A DNA stretch of 37,564 nt from CAYNWK01 sp964400875 (GCA_964400875.1 CAYNWK010000025.1:1-37564); one strand, 5' to 3'. Numbered from the stretch's first letter, positions 16,591 through 24,223 are shown. Numbers and translations are program-made. The notes: a model not told the origin generated them from the sequence alone.

Positions 16591-17510
16591 TGTACCGCAT
16601 CGAGTTCAAAGCGATGGGCTGCCAGATGCTGGCGATCCTGGACAGCACTGCGGCCAACGGGCAGGAGAAGCTCGACCGGGTGCCGGCCTGGTTCGAAGAG
16701 TGGGAACAGGTCTTGAGCCGGTTCAGGACGGACAGCGAGCTCAGCTGCCTGAACCGGTCCCCCAACCAGGCGGTGTCTGTGAGTCCGACGCTTTGGGAGG
16801 TTTTCCGGGCGGCGCAAACCGCCGAACAGCGTAGCGGCAGCCTGGTGACCCCCCTGGTGTACACGGCCCTGGTCACAGCCGGGTACGACCGCAGCTTTGA
16901 CGAGTTGGTGGAAAACGGAACGCCTGTAAACGACCATGAAATTCCTGCGATCGGCGTGTTGGAGAGCGTGGAGCTCGATCTCGCTGCTCGGACGCTGACC
17001 CTCCCGGCGGGAGCACGCCTGGATTTCGGCGGGGTCGCCAAGGGATGGGCAGCCAACGAAGCGGTGAACCGCTTAAAAGCCTACGGTCCAGCGCTCGTAG
17101 ACGCCGGAGGGGATATTGCCGTCAGCGGCTTGCGGTCCGACGGGCAGCCTTGGCCGATCGAGATCGCCGATCCGATGGAACCGGAGGGAGCCCTGGCGAT
17201 GCTGAAACTCGGCCGCAATGGCGTGGCGACCTCGGGGAAAGACTACCGGCATTGGATGCAAAATGGAAAAGCCCGCCACCACATCATCGACCCGCGCACC
17301 AGCGCCCCGGCGGACACAGACGTCCTGGCGGCCACAGTTGTGGCGCCGAGCGTGCTCGAAGCCGAAACCGCCGCCAAGACGGCGCTGATCCTGGGTGGCG
17401 ACGAAGGCCTGAACTGGCTGGAGGCCCAGCGCGGCCTGGCAGGCGTGTTGGCGCTGGACGACGGGGAAGTCCTGTTCAGTCGGCGCATGGACCAATATCT
17501 CTGGAGTTAA
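16590..17510 (+). CDS. apbE: FAD:protein FMN transferase (ApbE family)
   Basis: 306 residues. ApbE enzymes attach FMN covalently to a threonine of exported redox proteins, using FAD and magnesium. Family marks here: FKAMGCQM near the start, LSRFRTDSELSCLNR, LDFGGVAKGWAANEAV, VDAGGDIAVSG and HHIIDPRTSAPA. No signal peptide or lipobox is seen, so it probably acts in the cytoplasm, unlike lipoprotein ApbE forms. It overlaps the previous gene and is followed 2 bp later by the reductase gene. A typical FMN_bind target is not found in this operon. Confidence 0.92.
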   Translation: MYRIEFKAMGCQMLAILDSTAANGQEKLDRVPAWFEEWEQVLSRFRTDSELSCLNRSPNQAVSVSPTLWEVFRAAQTAEQRSGSLVTPLVYTALVTAGYDRSFDELVENGTPVNDHEIPAIGVLESVELDLAARTLTLPAGARLDFGGVAKGWAANEAVNRLKAYGPALVDAGGDIAVSGLRSDGQPWPIEIADPMEPEGALAMLKLGRNGVATSGKDYRHWMQNGKARHHIIDPRTSAPADTDVLAATVVAPSVLEAETAAKTALILGGDEGLNWLEAQRGLAGVLALDDGEVLFSRRMDQYLWS

Positions 17511-17512
17511 AC

Positions 17513-18250
17513 ATGTCATTTTCTTCCTCATCTTCCGATTTAGACAACCTTCCGCAAAGCGCCAGCCTGAGCACCTTGCTTCTAGTTGGAGGCGCTTTTA
17601 TCGGCGGGGCTTTGATCGCCGTGGTGCTGATCCCGGCCTGGCTGCCCGACCTGTACAATTCCCTGATTGGGTCTCAGCCGCAAGCATACTGGTTCCTGTC
17701 ACGCGGCAGCGCCCTGGTGGCATACCTGCTGTTGTGGGGCTCGATGGTCTTCGGTGTGCTGTTGACCAACAAAATGGCGCGCGTTTGGCCAGGAGGACCC
17801 ACGGCGTACAGCCTGCACGAGTTCACCAGCCTGCTGGGCATGGGATTCGGCCTGTTCCACGCGCTGATCCTGCTTGGCGACCGCTATATCAACTACAACC
17901 TGGCGCAGATCCTGATGCCTTTTGGCAGCACGGGGTTCAAACCCTTTTGGGTCGGGTTGGGGCAGCTCGGTTTTTACCTGCTGGTGCTGGTTAATTTGAG
18001 CTTTTACGTGCGCCAGCAGATCGGGGTGCGCACCTGGCGGGCGATCCACTACGCCAGCTTCCTGACCTTCCTGCTGGCCCTGATCCACGGACTGCTCAGC
18101 GGTACGGACACAGGGCTGAGCTGGGTTTCGGATATGTACTGGATCACCGGCGGAGGTCTGCTTTTCCTGACGATTTACCGGCTGCTGACCGCTGTAATCA
18201 ACAGGCTTTTCCCCGAGAAGCCGGTGGTGGGTGGGCGAAGAGGCGCTTAG
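17513..18250 (+). CDS. Ferric reductase-like transmembrane protein
   Basis: 245 residues, six or so membrane helices of the ferric reductase-like/MsrQ type. Histidines in LHEFTSLLGMGFGLFHALI and in IHYASFLTFLLALIHGL lie where haem ligands are expected. There is no cytoplasmic FAD/NAD domain, so electrons must come from a partner, plausibly a flavinylated or quinone-linked one. GGAG lies before the ATG and the gene follows apbE directly. Confidence 0.85.
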   Translation: MSFSSSSSDLDNLPQSASLSTLLLVGGAFIGGALIAVVLIPAWLPDLYNSLIGSQPQAYWFLSRGSALVAYLLLWGSMVFGVLLTNKMARVWPGGPTAYSLHEFTSLLGMGFGLFHALILLGDRYINYNLAQILMPFGSTGFKPFWVGLGQLGFYLLVLVNLSFYVRQQIGVRTWRAIHYASFLTFLLALIHGLLSGTDTGLSWVSDMYWITGGGLLFLTIYRLLTAVINRLFPEKPVVGGRRGA

Positions 18251-18255
18251 AAGTG

Positions 18256-18293
18256 GGTGGGATATGGGCGGATGTGTCCGCCAATATCCCACC
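18256..18293. terminator. Hairpin, GGCGG-core family (copy 2), between convergent genes
   Basis: GGTGGGATAT pairs with ATATCCCACC and, after one mismatch, GGCGG with CCGCC, around a 6-nt loop. It lies between the reductase gene and the convergent kinase gene and could end both transcripts. The core is shared with copies at 15470 and 23544. Confidence 0.6.
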
Positions 18294-18319
18294 TTTCCCT
18301 TGGTCTGTGCAAGTTCTGT

Positions 18320-18955
18320 TTACAAAATCACGTCTTCTTTACCGGCTAGCTTATCCTGGATGCGCTCCACGACCATGTCGAGGTGTTTCTTCTTATGCAC
18401 GAAGTCCAGGTCGTCGGAGTGGATGGTGAGCACGGGGCAGATGTCGAAGCTGGCCATCCAATCGTCGTAGAAGGATTCCAATAGGGCTAGATACTCTGTG
18501 GAAATGCCGCTCTCGATGGCTCGTCCGCGGCGTCGGATGCGCTCCATGAGCACCTCCACGGGGGCGCGCAGGTGGATCAACAGGTTGGGGGATGGGAGGG
18601 TGGCGACCAGCAGCTGGAAAACACGTCGGTATGAAAGGTAGTCGCGCTTTTCCAGGTTGTTGAGGTGGTGCATAGCCCGGGCGAAGATGTGGGCGTCCTC
18701 GTAGATGCTGCGGTCCAGGATGGCGGAACCCGGAGATGTGGCGATCTGCAGGTATTGCTCGGCGCGGTGCCCAAGGAAGAAGATCTCCAGGTGGAAGGAC
18801 CACGAGCGCATGTCCTCGTAGAAATCGGCCAGGTAGGGGTTATCGGAGACCGATTCGAACGCGGTCTGCCAGCCCAACCGCTCCCCCAGGCGTTCGGTGA
18901 GCGAGGTTTTTCCGGCGCCGATGTTTCCGGCGACGACGACGAGACGTTTGGCCAC
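18320..18955 (-). CDS. Deoxynucleoside kinase
   Basis: 211 residues of the dAK/dGK family. It phosphorylates deoxyadenosine, deoxyguanosine or deoxycytidine with ATP for nucleotide salvage. The P-loop GNIGAGKTS is at 10-18, the Glu-containing FESVSDNPYL at 33-42, DRSIYED at 81-87, and the arginine-rich lid MERIRRRGRAIE follows. The GTG start has AGGAGG upstream. It lies 71 bp after the TrmO gene on the same strand. Exact substrate is not readable. Confidence 0.92.
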   Translation of the reverse strand: MAKRLVVVAGNIGAGKTSLTERLGERLGWQTAFESVSDNPYLADFYEDMRSWSFHLEIFFLGHRAEQYLQIATSPGSAILDRSIYEDAHIFARAMHHLNNLEKRDYLSYRRVFQLLVATLPSPNLLIHLRAPVEVLMERIRRRGRAIESGISTEYLALLESFYDDWMASFDICPVLTIHSDDLDFVHKKKHLDMVVERIQDKLAGKEDVIL

Positions 18956-19026
18956 GCGGATGCCTCCTGGTGCTAGAATGGCGTCTTTACGGGAGGGATT
19001 TTAGCATATTCGCGCCAACCGCTATT

Positions 19027-19518
19027 TTACCGGAAACGATCATCGGACTTCTGCTCGCGCATGCCATGCTCCCCGCCCTCCAGCCAGCCGAGCCGGACAT
19101 CTTCAGCCTCCTCGAAAGGCGGTAGGTAAGGCTTGAGGTCCAGCAGCGGGGTGCCGTCGAGTACGTCCAGGTTGGACACGTGCAGTATCGCCCCTTCAAT
19201 GCGCTTCAGCTTGACGAGAGATAGCCCGATAGGGTTGGGCCGGTTCGGCGCCCGGGTGGCGAAAACACCGTGGGGTCTGTCGTCCAGGAAGGGTGTCACC
19301 TTCAGATCGACCCGCTTTGCTTTGTGCAGGTGATAGATCAGGTAGACGTGGGAAAATCCAGCCAGGTCCTGCAGACCGGGGGCGAACTCGGGATAAATTT
19401 CGACGGTCCCCGGCCGGCTGGCCTGGCTTGTCGGCTGGATGGGCATATCCGCCAGGTCCTGGAAAGGGCTGTGGATGACCCCGATAGGCGCGTATTCAAT
19501 CCTGCTCAGCGGTATCAT
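19027..19518 (-). CDS. trmO: TrmO-type tRNA (t6A37) methyltransferase
   Basis: 163 residues of the TsaA/TrmO family, which methylates the N6-threonylcarbamoyladenosine at position 37 of some threonine tRNAs using SAM. Family motifs: YAPIGVIHSPF at the N-terminus, GFSHVYLIYHLHKA, GVFATRAPNRPNPIGLS (the signature) and LLDLKPYLP. The single-domain beta-barrel length is typical. The ribosome binding site is weak. Probably co-transcribed with the deoxynucleoside kinase. Confidence 0.92.
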   Translation of the reverse strand: MIPLSRIEYAPIGVIHSPFQDLADMPIQPTSQASRPGTVEIYPEFAPGLQDLAGFSHVYLIYHLHKAKRVDLKVTPFLDDRPHGVFATRAPNRPNPIGLSLVKLKRIEGAILHVSNLDVLDGTPLLDLKPYLPPFEEAEDVRLGWLEGGEHGMREQKSDDRFR

Positions 19519-19798
19519 CTCGAGCGCCTCGCCAATTCGAAAGAAAACAAATCGAAAAGAAAGGCAATCAACCAGCTGGCTGGATTGATCCTGTGAAGGT
19601 TTTCAACGATCGTCTTCATGGCTCACACCCCTGGATTGCGCGCTTGATGAAGTTAACTCGATTGGGTTTGGATCACTATCTTAACACGAGGGTCGATTTC
19701 AAAGTTACGGTAAAGGAATGGTAGTCGAAACCGCAGCTTTAAAGGGCGCGAAGTCCCCCTGCGCCGGCCCGGGGAAACACACTTTTCGATTTTAGTAC
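19519..19798. other. Intergenic region with no gene seen
   Basis: Between the divergent TrmO and PadR genes. I see no coding frame, RNA gene or strong hairpin here; the regulatory signals begin at 19799. Confidence 0.5.
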
Positions 19799-19827
19799 TT
19801 GACAAGCGCTTGAACTTTTTGTATTAT
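19799..19827 (+). promoter_or_regulatory. Promoter of the padR operon
   Basis: TTGACA (19799-19804), a 17-bp spacer and TATTAT (19822-19827): a near-consensus housekeeping promoter. Transcription would begin near 19834, inside the first operator. Confidence 0.8.
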
Positions 19828-19862
19828 ATCGGTGACGGATATAGAATATCGGCTGCGGATAT
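19826..19862 (+). promoter_or_regulatory. Two tandem 17-bp operators for PadR
   Basis: ATATCGGTGACGGATAT (19826-19842) and ATATCGGCTGCGGATAT (19846-19862) are two inverted repeats (ATATC, 7 bp, GATAT). Their centres lie 20 bp apart, about two helical turns. The first overlaps the -10 box and start site. Autorepression by the PadR product is the simplest reading. Confidence 0.7.
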
Positions 19863-19880
19863 ACTCCTGAAAGGCGCTGC

Positions 19881-20270
19881 ATGGAAGGCTCCACCCATCT
19901 AAACCCACAAGATGAACTGCCGCTGACCCCGGCGGTCTTCCACATCCTTCTCGCGCTGGCCGACGGGGAAAAGCACGGCTACGCGATTATGAAGGAGGTC
20001 CAGGAGGCAACCGGCGGGCAGGTGAACATGGGACCCGGCACGCTGTACGGTTCGATCAAGCGCATGCTCGTCGCCGGGCTGATCGCCGAAACGGACGAGC
20101 GCCCCGATCCCGCGTTGGATGACTCACGCCGCCGGTATTACGCGTTGAACGGTTTCGGCCGGCGGGTGCTGGCCGCCGAAAGCGAGCGCCTGACGCAGGC
20201 GGTGACGCTGGCGCAGCAGAAGGGGGTGATCCATGGCCAGGCCGGCACGCTGATGGAGGGTGAGCCATGA
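19881..20270 (+). CDS. PadR-family transcriptional regulator
   Basis: 129 residues. The winged helix-turn-helix domain (about 15-95) has LTPAVFHILLALADGEKHGY, MKEVQEATGG, GPGTLYGSIKRML and SRRRYYALNGFGRRVL, the PadR signature. A short C-terminal helix for dimer formation follows. It shares an ATGA overlap with the membrane protein downstream, a common pairing in which PadR represses a membrane partner. Two tandem palindromes cover its promoter. Confidence 0.92.
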   Translation: MEGSTHLNPQDELPLTPAVFHILLALADGEKHGYAIMKEVQEATGGQVNMGPGTLYGSIKRMLVAGLIAETDERPDPALDDSRRRYYALNGFGRRVLAAESERLTQAVTLAQQKGVIHGQAGTLMEGEP

Positions 20271-21457
20271 AGGCCAGCGAACGGCTCTACCTGCTGCTGC
20301 TCAGTCTTTATCCGCGCCAGCACCGCCGTGCATACGGCGAGCAGATGGCGGTACATTTTCGCGACCAGCTGCGCGAGGCGTACTGTGAAGGCGCCTCCGG
20401 GGTTGCCCGATTGTGGCTGCGCACCTTATTCGATGCCGCCCTGACCATCCCGGCGGAACATTGGGTGCAAATCCAGGAGGGATGGATGAATTCGACGGGA
20501 AGAACACTCAAACCACTGCCCTGGTGGCAGATCGCCCTGATCGTGCTGCCGGGACTTGCCCTATTTTTGGGCTATATGGTTAAGCAAGTCCTGGTCACAT
20601 CAGTCTTTCTGATCTTGTTAGTGGCGCTAGGAATACATTGGAGACAGGCTCGTAAGTTTCCCGAATGGGGATTGCTGATCCTGGGCTTCTTCGCCGGAGT
20701 GATCGCTATGCTGATCGCCTTCACCCTGGGACCGAATTGGCGCTGGGGTTCTGGTTTGCAGACCACTCTAACGGTTCTGGGCATCGCCTTAGGAATGGCC
20801 GCTAACGCCTTGTTGTTCGTCCAGCACAGCCGCCAGCGCGGCATGCCGGCGACCACTTGGCTGATCTTCGGCGGCATGCTATTGGTTGTTTCGGGATTTG
20901 CAGTCATCGAAGTCAAACGCAACACACCTCTAAGCGGACTTCCCATGCTCACCCTGACACTGATGTATCTGGCAACTTATATTGGTTGGTTGTTGGCTTT
21001 GATGTTGCCGATTTCTTTAGGACTGCCCCTGGCTCGGCGCTACGGGCTGACCGCGGTGCTGTTCGCGATCGGATGCCTCTATGTGGTCTACGATGGCTTC
21101 CTGGACCCGGCTGAAGGGTTGGGTTTCTTCATGGGGCCCGCAGCGTTGATCTGGATCGCCCGGTTGATCGCCCCGGCGGCGATGCTGGTCGTCGCGCCGT
21201 TCTGGTCGATGCGGGCCGGATCGCCGCGCTGGCGGAAACTGGGCGTGCTGATCCCGATCGGGGCGAGCTTGTTCAGCGCGGCGATCCTGGCAGGCTGGCT
21301 GCGGGGCATCGAAGGTTGGAATAATTGGCTGAGGACGGGGCTGATCACGTTTACCATATTCCTGCTGTATGTGCTGGCAGTCTCGCTGTACGGAGCGGCG
21401 AAGATTGAAGAGTTCTCACCAGAAGAGGCGCGGGCGATCCCGGCGAGTGCAGGATGA
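20267..21457 (+). CDS. PadR-associated polytopic membrane protein
   Basis: 396 residues. The soluble N-terminal part (about 1-65) has the YLLLLSLYPRQHRRAYGEQM pattern typical of membrane proteins encoded after PadR genes. About ten membrane helices follow. I know of no defined activity for this group. The start overlaps the PadR stop codon, so synthesis is coupled and both respond to the same operators. Confidence 0.8.
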   Translation: MKASERLYLLLLSLYPRQHRRAYGEQMAVHFRDQLREAYCEGASGVARLWLRTLFDAALTIPAEHWVQIQEGWMNSTGRTLKPLPWWQIALIVLPGLALFLGYMVKQVLVTSVFLILLVALGIHWRQARKFPEWGLLILGFFAGVIAMLIAFTLGPNWRWGSGLQTTLTVLGIALGMAANALLFVQHSRQRGMPATTWLIFGGMLLVVSGFAVIEVKRNTPLSGLPMLTLTLMYLATYIGWLLALMLPISLGLPLARRYGLTAVLFAIGCLYVVYDGFLDPAEGLGFFMGPAALIWIARLIAPAAMLVVAPFWSMRAGSPRWRKLGVLIPIGASLFSAAILAGWLRGIEGWNNWLRTGLITFTIFLLYVLAVSLYGAAKIEEFSPEEARAIPASAG

Positions 21458-21501
21458 AGAACAGCTTCCACCACCATCTCACATCACGAAGATAAACCAA
21501 A

Positions 21502-21531
21502 AAGCCCCTGGCGCGTACGCGCCAGGGGCTT
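21502..21531 (-). terminator. Terminator of the first cold-shock gene
   Basis: A perfect 30-bp palindrome (AAGCCCCTGGCGCGT and its complement) followed, on the minus strand, by a T-rich run. Rho-independent type. Confidence 0.8.
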
Positions 21532-21553
21532 CAGTGTCTGTTGCGGAGCCGGT

Positions 21554-21766
21554 TTAGTAGGTCGGGACGACGTTGACGGCCTGCGGGCCTTTCGGGCTCT
21601 GCTCAACCGAGAACTCAACGCGCTGGCCTTCCTCCAAATTGCGGAAGCCTTCGCCTTGAATGGCGGAATAATGGACAAAGACGTCCGGGCCGCCCTCACG
21701 CTCGATGAAGCCGTAGCCTTTGCTGCCGTTAAACCACTTAACGGTTCCGATGATTCGTTCAGACAT
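21554..21766 (-). CDS. Cold-shock domain protein (copy 1)
   Basis: 70 residues, one cold-shock domain that binds single-stranded RNA and DNA. RNP-1-like KGYGFIE and RNP-2-like VFVHYSAI are intact, with GTVKWFN near the start. It differs from the second copy at only a few residues. It has its own promoter, a leader of about 135 nt and its own terminator. The whole unit is a tandem duplicate of the one at 22064. Confidence 0.95.
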   Translation of the reverse strand: MSERIIGTVKWFNGSKGYGFIEREGGPDVFVHYSAIQGEGFRNLEEGQRVEFSVEQSPKGPQAVNVVPTY

Positions 21767-21907
21767 TGTGCGATCCTCCTACGAAAAAAGAATGGGTTGT
21801 TCAGGTACTCGGTCTGACCATCGGAGCGGGCACACAAAAGGCCCACGGAAATACCCTGGGCCCTGTCGTCACTTCCAACGCAAACCTACTGGTATCCTGC
21901 ATAAATA

Positions 21908-21936
21908 ATCATAAGATAATCGCCAAAATCTGTCAA
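21908..21936 (-). promoter_or_regulatory. Promoter of cold-shock gene 1
   Basis: On the minus strand TTGACA (21936-21931), a 17-bp spacer and TATGAT (21913-21908). Transcription would start near 21901, leaving a leader of about 135 nt. Confidence 0.75.
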
Positions 21937-22010
21937 GTTCTATTGCTTTAAAGAAGATCTAGGCGCGCTCTCGCCTGCGATAACGCTGCCTCACACCTTG
22001 AAGCAAGAAA

Positions 22011-22042
22011 AAAGACCCTGGCGCTGATGCGCCAGGGTCTTT
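22011..22042 (-). terminator. Terminator of the second cold-shock gene
   Basis: AAAGACCCTGGCGC pairs with GCGCCAGGGTCTTT around a 4-nt loop, with a T run following on the minus strand. Confidence 0.8.
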
Positions 22043-22063
22043 AGTGTCTTTGCAGACGCCGGT

Positions 22064-22276
22064 TTAGAAGGTCGGGACGACGTTGGTCGCCTGCGGGCCC
22101 TTCGGGCCCTCTTCGACATTGAACTCAACGCGCTGGCCTTCCTCTAAGTTCCGGTAGCCGTCGCCTTGAATGGCGGAGAAATGGACAAAGACGTCCGGGC
22201 CGCCTTCACGTTCGATGAAGCCGTAACCCTTGCCGCCGTTAAACCATTTGACCGTGCCGGTGATTCGTTCTGACAT
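22064..22276 (-). CDS. Cold-shock domain protein (copy 2)
   Basis: 70 residues, closely similar to copy 1, with KGYGFIE and VFVHFSAI in the RNA-binding face. The frame reaches upstream to an ATG at 22345, but the ATG at 22276 has GGAGG at the right distance and matches the family start (MSERITGTVKWFN). It has its own promoter, conserved leader and terminator. Confidence 0.95.
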   Translation of the reverse strand: MSERITGTVKWFNGGKGYGFIEREGGPDVFVHFSAIQGDGYRNLEEGQRVEFNVEEGPKGPQATNVVPTF

Positions 22277-22415
22277 TGCTTTGCCTCCTACGACAAAAAA
22301 GATTGGTTTGTTCAGGTACTCGGTCTGTTTCATCGGTAAGAGCAAAACAAAAGGCCCATGGATAAACCATGAGCCGCTGTTGACACTCCCAACGTAAACC
22401 TACTGGTATCCTGCA
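22277..22415 (-). promoter_or_regulatory. Conserved leader of cold-shock gene 2
   Basis: This 5' leader shares blocks with that of copy 1: GCAGGATACCAGTAGGTTT, a hairpin (22353-22375; GGCTCATGG pairs with CCATGGGCC), and CGAGTACCTGAACAA near the ribosome binding site. In copy 1 the hairpin sequence differs but still pairs (GGCCCA with TGGGCC). This points to a folded, conserved RNA element that may control translation with temperature. Confidence 0.6.
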
Positions 22416-22421
22416 ATAACG

Positions 22422-22450
22422 ATCATACGCTATTCGGGGTGATCTGTCAA
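22422..22450 (-). promoter_or_regulatory. Promoter of cold-shock gene 2
   Basis: On the minus strand TTGACA (22450-22445), a 17-bp spacer and TATGAT (22427-22422). Layout identical to copy 1. Confidence 0.75.
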
Positions 22451-22466
22451 GTTCAATTTGGGAATT

Positions 22467-22946
22467 CTAACCTTCCGCCAGCAACTCGTTCATGGCGCGC
22501 TCGGCCTGGATGGTGGGAACAGCCAGGGTGACGCCCCATTCGTTGACCAGCATCTTCCTGGCCCGGTCTAAAATCGTATTATCGGTGTCGTTTACCTTCT
22601 TCAATCTTTTGAAAAAGGTCAGATCGCGCACCAGCCGGCATAGCGACTCTAGGGTCCCATCTTGCATCATTTCCGCGAGATAGGTCTTCCGCTGGAACCG
22701 ATCGACGGGCAGAGGTTCACCGGGTCCGGAAAGCAGACGAATGGTTTTCCGGAAATCTCCCGCTGCGGTCAGGGAGCGCAGGCTGCGTTCCCCTTTTTCG
22801 GAGACCGGGACCCAGATGGTTAAGTTGTTCATCTGAACCACGTAATACTGATTGGATTTGCCCGATAAAACTTTCTCGTCCACCTGGACGATTTCACCAA
22901 GCCCAAAAGACCAATGGACAACCTGATCGCCTACTGCGTAGTTCAT
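22467..22946 (-). CDS. CarD-family transcriptional regulator
   Basis: 159 residues. The N-terminal Tudor-like RNA polymerase interaction domain (about 3-65) has YAVGDQVVHWSFGLGEIVQV and YYVVQMNNLTIWVPV, as in CarD/CdnL/TRCF proteins. The helical C-terminal part is the DNA-binding half. CarD proteins stabilise open promoter complexes. It follows the RRM gene after 37 bp with GGAG before the ATG, so the two are likely co-transcribed. Confidence 0.88.
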   Translation of the reverse strand: MNYAVGDQVVHWSFGLGEIVQVDEKVLSGKSNQYYVVQMNNLTIWVPVSEKGERSLRSLTAAGDFRKTIRLLSGPGEPLPVDRFQRKTYLAEMMQDGTLESLCRLVRDLTFFKRLKKVNDTDNTILDRARKMLVNEWGVTLAVPTIQAERAMNELLAEG

Positions 22947-22983
22947 GGAGTACTCCTAATTAGCCAGCCTGGTTCCGGGTTAC

Positions 22984-23364
22984 TTAATCGTCGCGTCGAT
23001 AGCCGCCTCCACTGCCGCGCCGCTTGCGATCGCGGCCGCCGTAATCGCTCTTGCCATAGCTGCCGCCGCCACCGCCGCGACCACCGCGGTCGCCGTAATC
23101 GGAACGCGGGCGCTTTTCCTGGGGGCGGGCTTTGTTGACCTTGATCTGGCGGTTGTCCAGGTAAACGCCGTCCAGCGTTTTGATAGCCTCTTCAGCTTCG
23201 TTCTGCGAGCTCATTTCCACGAAAGCAAACCCTTTTGACCGGCCGCTCTCGCGGTCTTTGATCAGGGATACTGAGGTGACGGTGCCAGCGCCGGAGAAGA
23301 AGGACCGCAAGCTTTCTTCGGTGGTATCATAGGAAAGGTTACCGACATATAGCTTGTTTTCCAT
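22984..23364 (-). CDS. RRM RNA-binding protein with Gly/Arg-rich tail
   Basis: 126 residues. One RNA recognition motif (1-80) with RNP-2 LYVGNLS and RNP-1 KGFAFVEM, followed by a Gly/Arg/Ser/Tyr-rich tail (GGRGGGGGSYGKSDYGG). This is the layout of the small cold-induced Rbp proteins of cyanobacteria and other bacteria. The ATG at 23364 has GGAGA upstream; the longer frame to 23400 is unlikely. It lies with two cold-shock genes and CarD in one RNA/transcription block. Confidence 0.92.
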   Translation of the reverse strand: MENKLYVGNLSYDTTEESLRSFFSGAGTVTSVSLIKDRESGRSKGFAFVEMSSQNEAEEAIKTLDGVYLDNRQIKVNKARPQEKRPRSDYGDRGGRGGGGGSYGKSDYGGRDRKRRGSGGGYRRDD

Positions 23365-23399
23365 GCGAGGTCTCCTAAAGTAGGGGGTTAACCAATCCA

Positions 23400-23427
23400 C
23401 CGCCTATCCTTAAGTAAGGATCGGCGG
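23400..23427 (-). promoter_or_regulatory. Leader hairpin of the RRM gene
   Basis: CCGCC and GGCGG plus ATCCTT and AAGGAT form a hairpin in the roughly 90-nt leader. It lies about 36 nt before the start codon and may affect translation or stability. Confidence 0.45.
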
Positions 23428-23459
23428 CGTCTCCACAAATCCTGTGCAAGATGGCCTTA

Positions 23460-23468
23460 ATTATATCA
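23460..23468 (-). promoter_or_regulatory. Extended -10 promoter of the RRM gene
   Basis: TGATATAAT on the minus strand, a consensus extended -10. No good -35 box is visible. Confidence 0.6.
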
Positions 23469-23543
23469 TTCTAATCGAGAAATAACCGAGCAGTGGGCAG
23501 CAAGCTGCGGGTTCTTTGGGATTTGCCGTGGTAGGGGCCAGAT

Positions 23544-23584
23544 GTGGGGGTTGTTGGCGGGCTTCGCCCGCCAACGACCCCCAC
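23544..23584. repeat. Intergenic palindrome, GGCGG-core family (copy 3)
   Basis: A 19-bp stem: GTGGGGGT, one G-T wobble, then GTTGGCGGGC pairing with GCCCGCCAAC, around a 3-nt loop. It lies between the divergent RRM and reductase genes, so it is not a terminator for either. Confidence 0.7.
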
Positions 23585-23669
23585 CCCTCCCTTTTCCACG
23601 GAGATTCCCGGTGAACCAAGCTGCGACAGTACAATAGTCGTGTTATATTCTGGCGAAAAAGGAGCGAAC

Positions 23670-24107
23670 ATGGCGGAACGAGAAGAAGTATACGACAGTC
23701 CAAGAGGTTGGGTTAACGAGCACATCCGGCGCTACGTGGAAAGTGACGGTCGCGACGGCCACCTGTGGCGCGGCGCGCCCACGCTGCTGCTGACCACCCG
23801 CGGTCGAGCGAGCGGCAAGCTTCGCCGTACGGCGCTGATTTACGGCCGGGACGGCGATGATTACGTGTTGGTAGCTTCGCGGGGCGGCCACCCGGAGCAC
23901 CCTAACTGGTACCTCAACTTGGTCGAAAATCCCGAGGTGCGGGTGCAGGTAAAAGCCGACGAGTTTACGGCGCACGCCCACACGGCGACGCCGGGCGAAA
24001 AAGAGAAACTGTGGCCAAGGATGGTCTCGATCTGGCCGGATTACGAGAACTACCAGAAGAAGACCGAGCGGGAGATCCCGGTGGTCGTGCTGGAGCGTAC
24101 CGATTGA
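23670..24107 (+). CDS. Deazaflavin (F420)-dependent nitroreductase family protein
   Basis: 145 residues of the Ddn family, a split beta-barrel that binds F420 or another flavin. Marks are LLLTTRGRASGKLRRTALIY, YVLVASRGGHPEHPNWYLNL and ENPEVRVQV. The ATG at 23670 has AGGAG upstream; the frame opens earlier at 23544, but that part runs through the palindrome and the promoter. TGTTATATT (23641-23649) is an extended -10. The substrate is unknown. Confidence 0.9.
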   Translation: MAEREEVYDSPRGWVNEHIRRYVESDGRDGHLWRGAPTLLLTTRGRASGKLRRTALIYGRDGDDYVLVASRGGHPEHPNWYLNLVENPEVRVQVKADEFTAHAHTATPGEKEKLWPRMVSIWPDYENYQKKTEREIPVVVLERTD

Positions 24108-24135
24108 TCCGCCGCGCGCCGGCGCGATGTTGTAG

Positions 24136-24160
24136 TATAATATACATCGGGTAGCGATAT
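24136..24160 (+). promoter_or_regulatory. -10 box with operator-like palindrome
   Basis: TATAAT (24136-24141) is followed by ATCGGGTAGCGATAT (24146-24160), which shares 11 of 15 bases with the first PadR operator (ATCGGTGACGGATAT). The -35 box is unclear. Confidence 0.4.
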
Positions 24161-24223
24161 ATCTTCGGGGTGTCTGGAAAGCAACCGGGGTAGGCCTGTT
24201 GAAAGATATCAGGGAGGCTTCTC

